Below, one piece after another: positions 58,028-64,000 of a DNA stretch of 64,000 nt. Below the pieces are notes generated by a model that saw only the letters and a list, made by a program, of their open reading frames with translations, searched no databases and was not told where the DNA came from. A program made the position numbers and the translations under genes. The stretch's first letter is position 1, and every line of letters starts with the position of its first letter. Location of the stretch: contig CAWFNX010000001.1 in NCBI GenBank assembly GCA_963817335.1, forward strand, positions 1,116,001-1,180,000, in the 5' to 3' direction. This stretch comes from AV40 sp963817335. GTDB lineage: Bacteria; Verrucomicrobiota; Verrucomicrobiia; Chthoniobacterales; UBA10450.

Positions 58028-59002
58028 ATGACCGAAACCCGAACGCTGCATTTCGATAGCGCGCGTCAGGTGCAATCGCTTTACGCGAACGATCTCCAGC
58101 TTTTGAAGCGAATGGAGGATTCGCTCGGCGTCAAAGTCACAACCCGCGAAGGCTGGGTGAAAATCGAAGGCGAGCCGGAAAAAATCGATAAAGCCCAGCG
58201 GGTTTTTGATCAGCTTGAGGAAGCGCAGAAAAAAGGTGTGCCCATCCAGAAGCACGAGTTCCAATACGCGCTGAATTCAGTGAACGAATCGCGCGGAGAC
58301 AATCTGACCGACGCGGTTTCGATGAAGATCACAACTTCCTCGCGTAAGCCGCCGATTATTGCGCGCTCGGCCGGACAAAAAAGTTATCTCGAAGCGATCG
58401 ACAAACACGACATCGTTTTTGGAATCGGGCCGGCCGGAACTGGCAAAACCTATCTCGCAGTCGCCATGGCTGTGTCCGCGCTGAAAAAAGATCAGGTCAG
58501 TCGAATCATTTTGACCCGACCCGCGGTCGAAGCCGGAGAAGCGCTCGGTTTTCTGCCGGGCGAGCTCGAGCAAAAAATCGCGCCCTACTTGCGCCCGCTC
58601 TACGACGCGCTTCGCGATATGCTCGAGCCGGAAGAGATAGAGCGTTCGATTGCCCGGCAGACCATCGAAGTCGCGCCGCTGGCTTACATGCGCGGTCGCA
58701 CTTTGAACAACGCGTTTGTGATTCTGGATGAAGCGCAAAACACGACGACCGAGCAAATGTTCATGCTCCTGACTCGAATTGGCCCGCGCTCCAAGTGCGT
58801 CATTACGGGCGACGTAACCCAGATCGATTTGCCACCGAACAAACGTTCCGGCGTAGTCGAGGCCCTTCAGGCGTTGAAAAGCATTCCGGACATCGCGATT
58901 GTCTATTTAAATGAGCGTGACGTGGTACGTCATGAGCTGGTCCGATCCATTATCACAGCTTACCAACAACATCGGTCGCCCGCGCCGGCATCGCGAAAGT
59001 AA
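58028..59002 (+). CDS. phoH: PhoH-like ATPase
   Basis: 324 residues. An N-terminal small domain (QVQSLYANDLQLLKRMEDSLGVKVTTREGWVKIEGEPEKIDKA) with KH-like features is followed by the PhoH ATPase: Walker A GIGPAGTGKTYLAVAMAV, RPAVEAGEALGFLPG, and Walker B FVILDEAQNTTTEQM. PhoH proteins are RNA-helicase-like ATPases linked to ribosome maturation, usually next to a membrane HD protein and YbeY. The HD gene follows at 3 bp; ybeY is absent at the usual place. Confidence 0.95.
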   Translation: MTETRTLHFDSARQVQSLYANDLQLLKRMEDSLGVKVTTREGWVKIEGEPEKIDKAQRVFDQLEEAQKKGVPIQKHEFQYALNSVNESRGDNLTDAVSMKITTSSRKPPIIARSAGQKSYLEAIDKHDIVFGIGPAGTGKTYLAVAMAVSALKKDQVSRIILTRPAVEAGEALGFLPGELEQKIAPYLRPLYDALRDMLEPEEIERSIARQTIEVAPLAYMRGRTLNNAFVILDEAQNTTTEQMFMLLTRIGPRSKCVITGDVTQIDLPPNKRSGVVEALQALKSIPDIAIVYLNERDVVRHELVRSIITAYQQHRSPAPASRK

Positions 59003-59005
59003 TCC

Positions 59006-60649
59006 ATGTTTGATTTCATAAGACGCAGACGCCTGTTGAAACGCGGGCTGGCTTCGAAAAAGCAACGCCGCCGCCGCACCCGTAACGAATTGCTGCGGAG
59101 CCTGGAATACGCGCGGTTTGTGAAGGTCTTCATTCTCGCCGCTTTCGTCGCGGGCCTTGCCTTCCTGATCTTTGGCGGACAGCAGCCGGAACCGACAAAA
59201 AGCTTTGTCATCGCGCTGCTGTTTTTCGCAACGTCGGTCGCAGCCTTGTGGATCAATCATCCGGCGACCTTTACTCAAAACTCGCGCGTCTTCCTCGTTT
59301 ACGGAACGATCTTTGTTCAGCTCGCGGCGATCAAACTTGTCCTGATGCTGTGCAGCGAGCATGCATTCAGGTTTCTCACGCCAGAAATGGGATGGCTGCT
59401 CGCGCCTTACGCGTTCGCGCCGCTCGTGCTCAGCGTTTTGCTGGGACGTAATCACGGACTTTACGCGGCGTTCTTTGTCAGTTTCTGGAGCAGCGTTCTG
59501 TTCGTAAAAATCGACGCGCCGCTTCTGGTCATCAGTCTGCTCAGCGGATTCACCGCCGTTTATCTCACGCTCCAGGTGCGGCGTCGCGGCAAACTTATTC
59601 GGGCCGGTCTCGGGGTCGGCGTCGGGATTTGGCTTTCCTCACTTTGTTTTGGACTGATCACAATCAATCTGTTTCCGCCGACCGACAACGATTGGGGGAT
59701 GATCGGAATTCAAAGCGCCCTCGCGCTTGGCAATGGAATTGTCACGGCAATGATTGTCGGCGGCGCGTTGCCGCTCCTCGAACATCTCTTTCAGATTACC
59801 ACCGACATTTCGTGGCTGGAGCTGTCGGATCTCAACCATCCATTGTTGCGGCGAATGACGATCGAAGCGCCCGGCACCTATCACCACAGTCTGGTGGTCG
59901 CGAATCTGGCCGAATCCGCCGCCGAAGCCATTGGCGCCAACGCGACAATGTGCCGAGTCTGTGCCTATTTCCACGACGTCGGTAAATTGGTGAAGCCGCA
60001 ATATTTCACCGAGAACATGAGCTTCGAGCGCAATCCGCACGACGATCTCGCGCCAAGCATGAGCGCGCTCATCATCATCGCGCACGTGAAAGAAGGCGTT
60101 GACCTTTCGCTCAAACACAAACTAACCCAGCGCATCATCGACATCATCCAGGAGCATCACGGCACCTCGCTCGTTTATTATTTCTATCAACGCGCGCTCC
60201 AGCAGCAGGAAGACGCGCGGGCCGGCGGCAAGATCATGAACATTCGCGAGGAAGACATTCCCGAAGTCCAGGAGGAAAGCTTCCGTTATCCCGGGCCGAA
60301 ACCGCAGACCAAGGAAAGCGCGATCGTCAGCCTGGCCGATATCGTCGAGAGCGCGTCGCGGAGTTTGGAAAAACCGACGCCGCAAAAAGTCGAGCAACTG
60401 GTGAACGAATTGATCGAAGAACGAATCGCCGACGGTCAGTTGGATGAATGCGATCTCACTCTCGGCGAATTGCGGGTCATCGCCGAGCGATTCCGTTTCA
60501 CGTTAATGACCATGCTGCACACCCGCATCGCGTATCCCAAGGGCGAATCACGATTCACGCCCACCGAAGACGACGCGGTGCGCATGCGACCGGATGTCAT
60601 GGCGTCATTGCGCAAGCCGGAATCCGCGCCGCCAGTGAGCGCGGCTTGA
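59006..60649 (+). CDS. Membrane-bound HD phosphohydrolase (PgpH/YqfF-like, c-di-AMP type)
   Basis: 547 residues. About seven membrane helices in the first 300 residues, then an HD domain: APGTYHHSLVVANLAESAAEAIGA (His/Asp start), FHDVGKLVKPQYFTENM, and ALIIIAHVKEGVDL, DIIQEHHGTSLVYYF. It is the 7TM-HD family, whose members such as Listeria PgpH hydrolyse cyclic di-AMP. The large extracytoplasmic 7TMR-HDED domain found in PgpH is missing, so the sensor part is reduced. It lies directly after phoH, as in many bacteria. Confidence 0.87.
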   Translation: MFDFIRRRRLLKRGLASKKQRRRRTRNELLRSLEYARFVKVFILAAFVAGLAFLIFGGQQPEPTKSFVIALLFFATSVAALWINHPATFTQNSRVFLVYGTIFVQLAAIKLVLMLCSEHAFRFLTPEMGWLLAPYAFAPLVLSVLLGRNHGLYAAFFVSFWSSVLFVKIDAPLLVISLLSGFTAVYLTLQVRRRGKLIRAGLGVGVGIWLSSLCFGLITINLFPPTDNDWGMIGIQSALALGNGIVTAMIVGGALPLLEHLFQITTDISWLELSDLNHPLLRRMTIEAPGTYHHSLVVANLAESAAEAIGANATMCRVCAYFHDVGKLVKPQYFTENMSFERNPHDDLAPSMSALIIIAHVKEGVDLSLKHKLTQRIIDIIQEHHGTSLVYYFYQRALQQQEDARAGGKIMNIREEDIPEVQEESFRYPGPKPQTKESAIVSLADIVESASRSLEKPTPQKVEQLVNELIEERIADGQLDECDLTLGELRVIAERFRFTLMTMLHTRIAYPKGESRFTPTEDDAVRMRPDVMASLRKPESAPPVSAA

Positions 60650-60653
60650 ATGT

Positions 60654-60710
60654 TGTAGCCACGGCGTTATGCGCCGTTTTGGCTGGACGGGCCACAGGCC
60701 CGTGGCTACA
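60654..60710 (+). repeat. GTAG...CTAC palindrome (TGTAGCCACGG ends)
   Basis: TGTAGCCACGG at the left and CCGTGGCTACA at the right form an 11-bp inverted repeat. Inside are two short hairpins (CGGCG/CGCCG and GGGCC/GGCCC). It has the GTAG foot of the REP doublets. It lies just after the HD gene, and together with a GGAATGAC repeat end it covers the whole upstream region of punA. Confidence 0.75.
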
Positions 60711-60742
60711 CCGCGTTCGGTGATGTTCTAACTTCGCTCGGA

Positions 60743-61549
60743 ATGACAAAAGAAGAACACCTTCGCGATTACCACGCCGGTACCGCCATCGTCCTCGGCT
60801 CCGGTCTGAACTCGCTCGTTGTCGATCCAGAGGAGAACCAGATAGTTCCTTACTCCGAGTTTTCAGAGATCCCGAAGCCGACGGTGCCTGGCCACGTCGG
60901 CCGATTCGTTCTCGGCGAAATTGGAAAGACGAAAATTATTTTCGCGCAGGGCCGGGTTCATCTCTACGAAGGGCATTCCGCGCAAGACGTGACCTCCATC
61001 GTGCGCGTGCTCGCGGAATCGGGAATCAAAACATTGATCGTCACCAACGCCGCCGGATCGCTCAATCCGAAGTTTAAAGTCGGTGAATGGATGATGATCA
61101 CCGATCACCTCAATCTCACCGGACAAGTCTCCTTGGTGGAACGCGATCTCCGAGCGCGTTCAATCGCGCCGGGACGGCGCGATCCACCTATTTTCGTCGA
61201 CATGACCGAAGCTTATTCTCGCCGACTTCAGGAAAAATTCCGCGCCGCTGCGAAGAAGATCGACTTCGCCCTGCACGAAGGCGTTTACGCGGGCAGTGTC
61301 GGTCCGCAGTACGAAACGCCGGCCGAAGTTCGGATGTTACAAAAGCTCGGCGCCGATGCCGTCGGCATGTCGACCGTTCTGGAAGTGATCCAAGCCCGCG
61401 CGCTGGGCCTCGAAGCCGCCGCTTTCTCCTGCCTAACCAATCTCGCCGCCGGCCTCTCGAAAGAAAAACTCAGCCACGAAGAAGTCTTGGAGGTCGGCAA
61501 AAAAGCCGCCGCAGATTTTGCGCGATTACTCAACGACGCGCTTGTCTAA
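60743..61549 (+). CDS. punA: Purine-nucleoside phosphorylase
   Basis: 268 residues. Trimeric PNP motifs: IVLGSGLNS, VPGHVGRF, FAQGRVHLYEGHS, VTNAAGSLNPKFKVGEWMMITDHLNLTGQ, GVYAGSVGPQYETPAEVRML, GADAVGMSTV and CLTNLAAGL. It splits purine nucleosides to base and ribose-1-phosphate. Three oddities: the start codon lies in the CGGAATGAC end of a dispersed repeat and the N-terminus is short; residues after LTGQ are encoded by the 59-bp repeat shared with queG, giving about 8 extra residues; and the stop codon lies in the first GTCTAAC of the attC-like array. Confidence 0.9.
   Translation: MTKEEHLRDYHAGTAIVLGSGLNSLVVDPEENQIVPYSEFSEIPKPTVPGHVGRFVLGEIGKTKIIFAQGRVHLYEGHSAQDVTSIVRVLAESGIKTLIVTNAAGSLNPKFKVGEWMMITDHLNLTGQVSLVERDLRARSIAPGRRDPPIFVDMTEAYSRRLQEKFRAAAKKIDFALHEGVYAGSVGPQYETPAEVRMLQKLGADAVGMSTVLEVIQARALGLEAAAFSCLTNLAAGLSKEKLSHEEVLEVGKKAAADFARLLNDALV
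61133..61189 (+). repeat. 59-bp-type palindromic repeat inside punA (shared with queG)
   Basis: TTGGTGGAACG ... CTCCGAGCGCGTT ... GGCGCGATCCACC. It matches the repeat at 50543-50601 (minus strand) at about 49 of 58 positions with one 1-nt gap. It is located where PNP proteins have a variable loop after the conserved NLTG motif, and it keeps the frame open. Confidence 0.85.
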
Positions 61550-61706
61550 CGAGAACGAGATAAGCCACGGCTATCGCTGAAAAGCAATACGGCGGGAGTG
61601 CGCGAGCACGAAGACGCGAGTCGCGCTAGGGAAGCCGGGAGCCGAGACGAAGTCGAGGGTGTCGTGGCAAACACGCTGAAGTCATTTCGCCGAGGGGCCG
61701 TTGGCT
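61544..61706 (-). repeat. attC-like site 1 (integron recombination site)
   Basis: On the minus strand the site ends CGTTCTCGTTAGAC (GTTRRRY box at 61544-61550) and begins near AAGCCAAC (61700-61706, box degenerate). The arms AAGCCACGGC and GCCGTTGGCTT pair to make the hairpin. It contains the shared ATGACTTCA motif. It follows the DUF4142 gene and is the last site before punA, whose stop codon lies in its outer box. Confidence 0.65.
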
Positions 61707-61729
61707 TCATCGACTGGTTCGACCTCAAA

Positions 61730-62266
61730 CTATTTCAGCTTGCTCCGAATATCCGTCAAAGTCAGGAGATGCTTTTTCAATCTTTCAAAGGTTTTCTCCG
61801 CCCATGCCTTAACATCAGGATCGCTACCGCGTTGGAATTCATCTGCACAATCGGCTAGGTCTTCTCGGAGGCTTTTCTCCATTTCGAGCAGCCACCGCGC
61901 GTCGTAGTTCGTAACCAGCCTCCCACCGCCAGCATAACCAGCCCCATAAGCGAGCCCTCCTAACCTGGGATTGCGAGTCAGCGCCGCTGCAATATTTTCT
62001 TTAGGTATCGCGATGTTCTTTCGCGCCGCAAGTGCTCTCAAGTCGTTATCGAGTGCCGTACGGTCACTGATCACTTGTTTGCCGAAGTTAATTACATCCG
62101 CGGTTCGAGCCTGCTTCTCGGCCAACGTTCCTAATAGCATCTGTTCGGGTCCGCGGTCCGCAAGGTTCGTCATAAACTTTTTATCTTTTTCGCTGACTGC
62201 AGCCGCAGCCGGCGGACCTGCCGCGACGACAAGGCAGATGAGAAAAGCAATTCCGAGAACGCGCAT
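61730..62266 (-). CDS. DUF4142 family secreted protein (cassette gene)
   Basis: The ATG at 62266 lies 4 bp after the attC-like box GTTAGAC and gives 178 residues; the frame further upstream runs through that site. Signal peptide MRVLGIAFLICLVVAAGPPAAAA, then a helical ferritin-like DUF4142 domain: SEKDKKFMTNLADRGPEQMLLGTLAEKQARTADVINFGKQVISDRTALDNDLRALAARKNI. DUF4142 proteins are periplasmic, with no settled function, sometimes linked to stress. Position and orientation match a gene cassette. Confidence 0.82.
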   Translation of the reverse strand: MRVLGIAFLICLVVAAGPPAAAAVSEKDKKFMTNLADRGPEQMLLGTLAEKQARTADVINFGKQVISDRTALDNDLRALAARKNIAIPKENIAAALTRNPRLGGLAYGAGYAGGGRLVTNYDARWLLEMEKSLREDLADCADEFQRGSDPDVKAWAEKTFERLKKHLLTLTDIRSKLK

Positions 62267-62269
62267 AAG

Positions 62270-62330
62270 GTCTAACCAGAACAAGCTCAGCCACCGCTGG
62301 CGGGGAGCGAGCGTCGCTACGGAGTTGAAT
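62270..62330 (-). repeat. attC-like site 2 (61 bp)
   Basis: On the minus strand it begins ATTCAAC (RYYYAAC) and ends CTTGTTCTGGTTAGAC (GTTRRRY). The inner arms AGCGACGCT and AGCGGTGGCT pair imperfectly. Its 61 bp is at the short end of known attC sizes. It lies between the 212-residue membrane protein and the DUF4142 gene. Confidence 0.7.
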
Positions 62331-62337
62331 GTTGAAG

Positions 62338-62976
62338 TCATAAAGAACTAGTTGTCGGAACGGCCAGCGGTTGGCTGAAGCGTTTGGTTAGGCGAATTTT
62401 GCGCCAAACCTTCCAAAAGATAAACGTCCACACGACCAAATCGACTAGAAATCCGAACAATCGGACTCGCGTCGGGAGAATAATGACATCCAGCGGTTGG
62501 AAAACGTCGTCCACCGGGGGCGGCTGAATTCGTACGGGCAGTCCTGCCAGGACTTTAACACCGTCATCTCCGTACTCCCACGTAGAGTAGAGCGCTCGCA
62601 ATGGTAGTCCTCGTGTGTCCAAACAGAGAAAACCACCGTGGTCTACCTTTGGCTGCGTGAATCGTGTAATCCCTAGTGCCCGTGTCATCAATACGCTTGG
62701 CACCCGCGCGTTTTCGGATGGCGCGGCAAGCTCGGAATCGGGTACATCCGTAACAATCATTGCGAATTCGCACGTGGCTCCCACGGCTCTGTGGAGAGAA
62801 TAGTCCCAAGCGTCAGTTGACGGAAGCGATGGACTTCTAACAACGACGTGTGCAACGACGTCGTTGTCATTGAGACGAACGAGCAGCGCGCATGTCCACG
62901 CCGCAGCGACCGTCGCTGCCAAGCTCAGTACAAAGCAGACACTGAGCTCTCCAATTATTCGCGTAGCTTGGCGCAT
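62338..62976 (-). CDS. Unknown membrane protein (cassette gene)
   Basis: 212 residues. N-terminal hydrophobic segment (ELSVCFVLSLAATVAAAWTCALLV) and another near residue 175 (LFGFLVDLVVWTFIFWKVWRKIRL), with an extracytoplasmic domain between that contains CEFAMIVTDVPD and FLCLDTRGLPLRALYSTWEYGDDGVKV. The tail is basic (RKIRLTKRF). No family recognised. The start lies 13 bp after the GTTAGGC end of attC-like site 3, and the stop is 8 bp before site 2, the tight packing of a cassette. Confidence 0.72.
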   Translation of the reverse strand: MRQATRIIGELSVCFVLSLAATVAAAWTCALLVRLNDNDVVAHVVVRSPSLPSTDAWDYSLHRAVGATCEFAMIVTDVPDSELAAPSENARVPSVLMTRALGITRFTQPKVDHGGFLCLDTRGLPLRALYSTWEYGDDGVKVLAGLPVRIQPPPVDDVFQPLDVIILPTRVRLFGFLVDLVVWTFIFWKVWRKIRLTKRFSQPLAVPTTSSL

Positions 62977-62988
62977 GATGACCTATTC

Positions 62989-63111
62989 GCCTAACGAGAA
63001 CAAGATGAGCGACGCCGGACGAGGGCGCGCGTCGCTCGGGGTGAAGGGGTGGAAGTCATCTCAAATGTGGCCACAGAGCGGTCCGGCGTTCGCTCTATCG
63101 CATGGTTAGGC
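62989..63111 (-). repeat. attC-like site 3 (123 bp, best preserved)
   Basis: The outer boxes GCCTAAC and GTTAGGC are perfect and inverted. The inner arms AGCGAACGCCGGAC and GTCCGGCGTCGCT pair over about 13 bp. On the minus strand it ends CATCTTGTTCTCGTTAGGC, as sites 4 and 5 do. The spacer contains the GATGACTTCC motif. This is the textbook layout of an integron attC: R boxes RYYYAAC and GTTRRRY around a long imperfect hairpin. Confidence 0.9.
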
Positions 63112-63134
63112 GTCATTGGTGACGTGTCGATGTC

Positions 63135-63410
63135 TCAGGCGCGCCACGAACCGCGCTCCTCCAGCCAGAAAGCCTCGCGGCCAAGGCCGACTCGTTCGAG
63201 CAGGGCGAGATAGGGTGCGTAATAAGGTTTGGGTAGAATGTTTTGCACGAACGACTCCTTGGTCTCATTCCATCGTTCATACACGACAACAAGGTCGGAT
63301 TGATCGATTGCGGCATTGATCCACGCATCAATGAAGGTCGGCTCCTTCGCGAGTGCATCGAAGAGGGTGTGTCCGACCTTCAGTAATTCCTCGCGATGCT
63401 CAGGCTTCAC
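63135..63410 (-). CDS. Antibiotic biosynthesis monooxygenase (ABM) family protein (cassette gene)
   Basis: The frame carries a dimeric ferredoxin-like ABM domain: VKPEHREELLKVGHTLFDALAKEPTFIDAWINAAIDQSDLVVVYERWNETKESFVQNIL. The first legal start is a GTG at 63410, but the expected first strand (IITLNVFVRV) lies upstream in the same frame with no ATG/GTG/TTG; a CTG at 63428 or a non-standard start may be used, or the start was lost. The product is probably a small quinol monooxygenase-like enzyme. It stands alone between attC-like sites 3 and 4. Confidence 0.75.
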   Translation of the reverse strand: MKPEHREELLKVGHTLFDALAKEPTFIDAWINAAIDQSDLVVVYERWNETKESFVQNILPKPYYAPYLALLERVGLGREAFWLEERGSWRA

Positions 63411-63456
63411 TCGGACAAAAACGTTCAGTGTGATGATTTGGTGGATTGCGGATGAC

Positions 63457-63593
63457 GCCTAACGAGAACAAGCTGAGCGACCGCTGACGAGAGCGAGCCG
63501 GGTTCGGACGATTGCAGTGCTGAAGTGGCGTCGTGGGAGTAAAGGCGCACCGGCTCGCAGCGCGTTGCCAGCGCTTGGTGCGATCGCTTAGTG
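63457..63593 (-). repeat. attC-like site 4
   Basis: On the minus strand it ends CAGCTTGTTCTCGTTAGGC. The other outer box is degenerate (CACTAAG for RYYYAAC). Arms CGAGCCGG and CCGGCTCG pair, and the CCACTTCAGC motif is in the spacer. It lies between the short secreted frame at 63719 and the ABM gene. Confidence 0.68.
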
Positions 63594-63718
63594 TTGCTTT
63601 CGCTGAGCTAGAGCCCGCCTCAAAATCTTCGGGCGAGTCTAGCGAACCGTAAAAGAATCGGTCCGTAATCGTGCCCCACTGATGGATGGCCCGCGAGAAT
63701 CAGTATCTGGAACGCACG

Positions 63719-63892
63719 TCATTCGAGTTCTCGAACTGCGCCTAGATCCCAAAGATTGTAGGAGTGAGATTGCGGGCGGATTTGGAGTAGTGTGCTGCCG
63801 AAATCGTCAACGGCCAGACGAATTGCGGGCTTCGCGCCCGCCAAGGGAACAATCAAGAGTATCAAGCCGGCGGTGGTTGTGAATCGGTTCAT
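63719..63892 (-). CDS. Short secreted protein, possibly interrupted (cassette gene)
   Basis: A minus-strand ATG at 63892 opens 57 residues: signal peptide (MNRFTTTAGLILLIVPLAGA) and then KPAIRLAVDDFGSTLLQIRPQSHSYNLWDLGAVRELE, ended by a TGA at 63719. The same frame after the TGA stays open for 32 more codons (AFQILILAGHPSVGHDYGPILLRF), so the gene may be truncated by a point mutation. The start is 40 bp inside the GTTAGGC end of site 5, as expected for a cassette gene. No family is recognised. Confidence 0.5.
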   Translation of the reverse strand: MNRFTTTAGLILLIVPLAGAKPAIRLAVDDFGSTLLQIRPQSHSYNLWDLGAVRELE

Positions 63893-63932
63893 ATTTATTG
63901 ATGGAAAATTTGTTCGACCCGAAGCGGTCTTC

Positions 63933-63989
63933 GCCTAACGAGAATTAGACGAATGTTCGTAATATAAGGCGAACATTTTTTCGTCTAAC
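63933..63989 (-). repeat. attC- or attI-like site 5 and hairpin, incomplete at window edge
   Basis: GCCTAAC at 63933-63939 is the same outer box as in sites 3 and 4, followed by GAGAATTAGAC. A strong hairpin follows, arms TTAGACGAATGTTCG and CGAACATTTTTTCGTCTAA, with another GTCTAAC box at 63983-63989. It could be an attC of unusual type, a terminator, or part of the region near attI. The window ends before this can be settled. Confidence 0.5.
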
Positions 63990-64000
63990 ATGTTTACACT

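Noticed and set aside
63682..63882. Plus-strand 66-residue frame in the last cassette
   Set aside because: It is antisense to the minus-strand secreted frame, which has a signal peptide and fits the cassette direction.
63945..63987. LexA/SOS box near the integron end
   Set aside because: TGTTCG and CGAACA are present but separated by about 10 bases as a hairpin, not in the four-base spacing of a LexA operator.
61544..64000. CRISPR array
   Set aside because: The repeats are 61-163 bp, inverted within themselves, and separated by whole genes, not by short spacers.

Overview
This window looks like a gene-dense chromosomal segment of a Gram-negative soil bacterium, most probably a Verrucomicrobiota member close to Chthoniobacterales/Spartobacteria. 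That placement is inference. It rests on heptose and KDO genes (an LPS-type outer membrane), a Dop/PafA-family enzyme outside Actinobacteria, S46 peptidase and MacAB-type genes together, many weak or GTG/TTG starts, and spacers packed with palindromic repeats. There is no rRNA and no sign of plasmid or phage replication genes. One tRNA, tRNA-Arg(ACG), lies at 18007-18079.

Layout. 1-6.8 kb: small secreted and membrane proteins, a REP-associated tyrosine transposase (RAYT) with three 54-bp REP doublets, an S46 dipeptidyl peptidase and two methyltransferases, one fused to a P-loop kinase-like domain. 6.9-10.1 kb: a four-gene cluster with 4-nt overlaps (Gfo/Idh oxidoreductase, DegT aminotransferase, GT2, LAB_N membrane protein) that looks like a lipid-linked amino-sugar pathway. 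10.1-15.5 kb: housekeeping (YdeI-like, RluA-type pseudouridine synthase, accB-accC, thiE, a PfkB kinase). 15.6-26.3 kb: two paired unknown genes, the tRNA, a glycosyltransferase-like protein, a pterin dehydratase, DUF5069, a GT39-like membrane transferase, Dop/PafA, a TonB-like protein, DUF1801, a methyltransferase and a secreted peptidoglycan-binding protein. 26.3-28.6 kb: a YtrA-type GntR/ABC operon with its likely operator. 28.6-33.2 kb: DUF4386, three tandem membrane-anchored MDR oxidoreductases and a secreted unknown. 33.2-40 kb (minus strand): a Deg-type protease next to a catalytically dead paralogue, then an MsbA-like exporter, an acetyltransferase and a glycosyltransferase-like protein. 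40-49.4 kb: DedA, a tiny conserved-looking protein with a terminator, purB, a two-receiver regulator, and a MacA/MacB/two-permease export operon. 49.5-56.5 kb: queG-aroK, purE-tsaC, and an rfaE1-gmhB-kdsB-pyrG operon that makes heptose and CMP-KDO together with the CTP needed for it. 56.7-61.5 kb: unknown secreted proteins, phoH, a membrane HD phosphohydrolase and punA.

The last 2.5 kb (61544-64000) changes character. Single small genes, all on the minus strand, are separated by elements that start with GYCTAAC and, in the clearest case, end with GTTAGGC. This is the layout of an integron gene-cassette array. Its far end abuts the punA stop codon, and the integrase, if present, would lie beyond 64000.

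A second theme is repeats. At least six GTAG...CTAC two-hairpin palindromes with different stems, and several other inverted-repeat families, sit at gene ends, supply stop or start codons, and in queG, rluA and punA appear to be inserted in frame within coding sequence.
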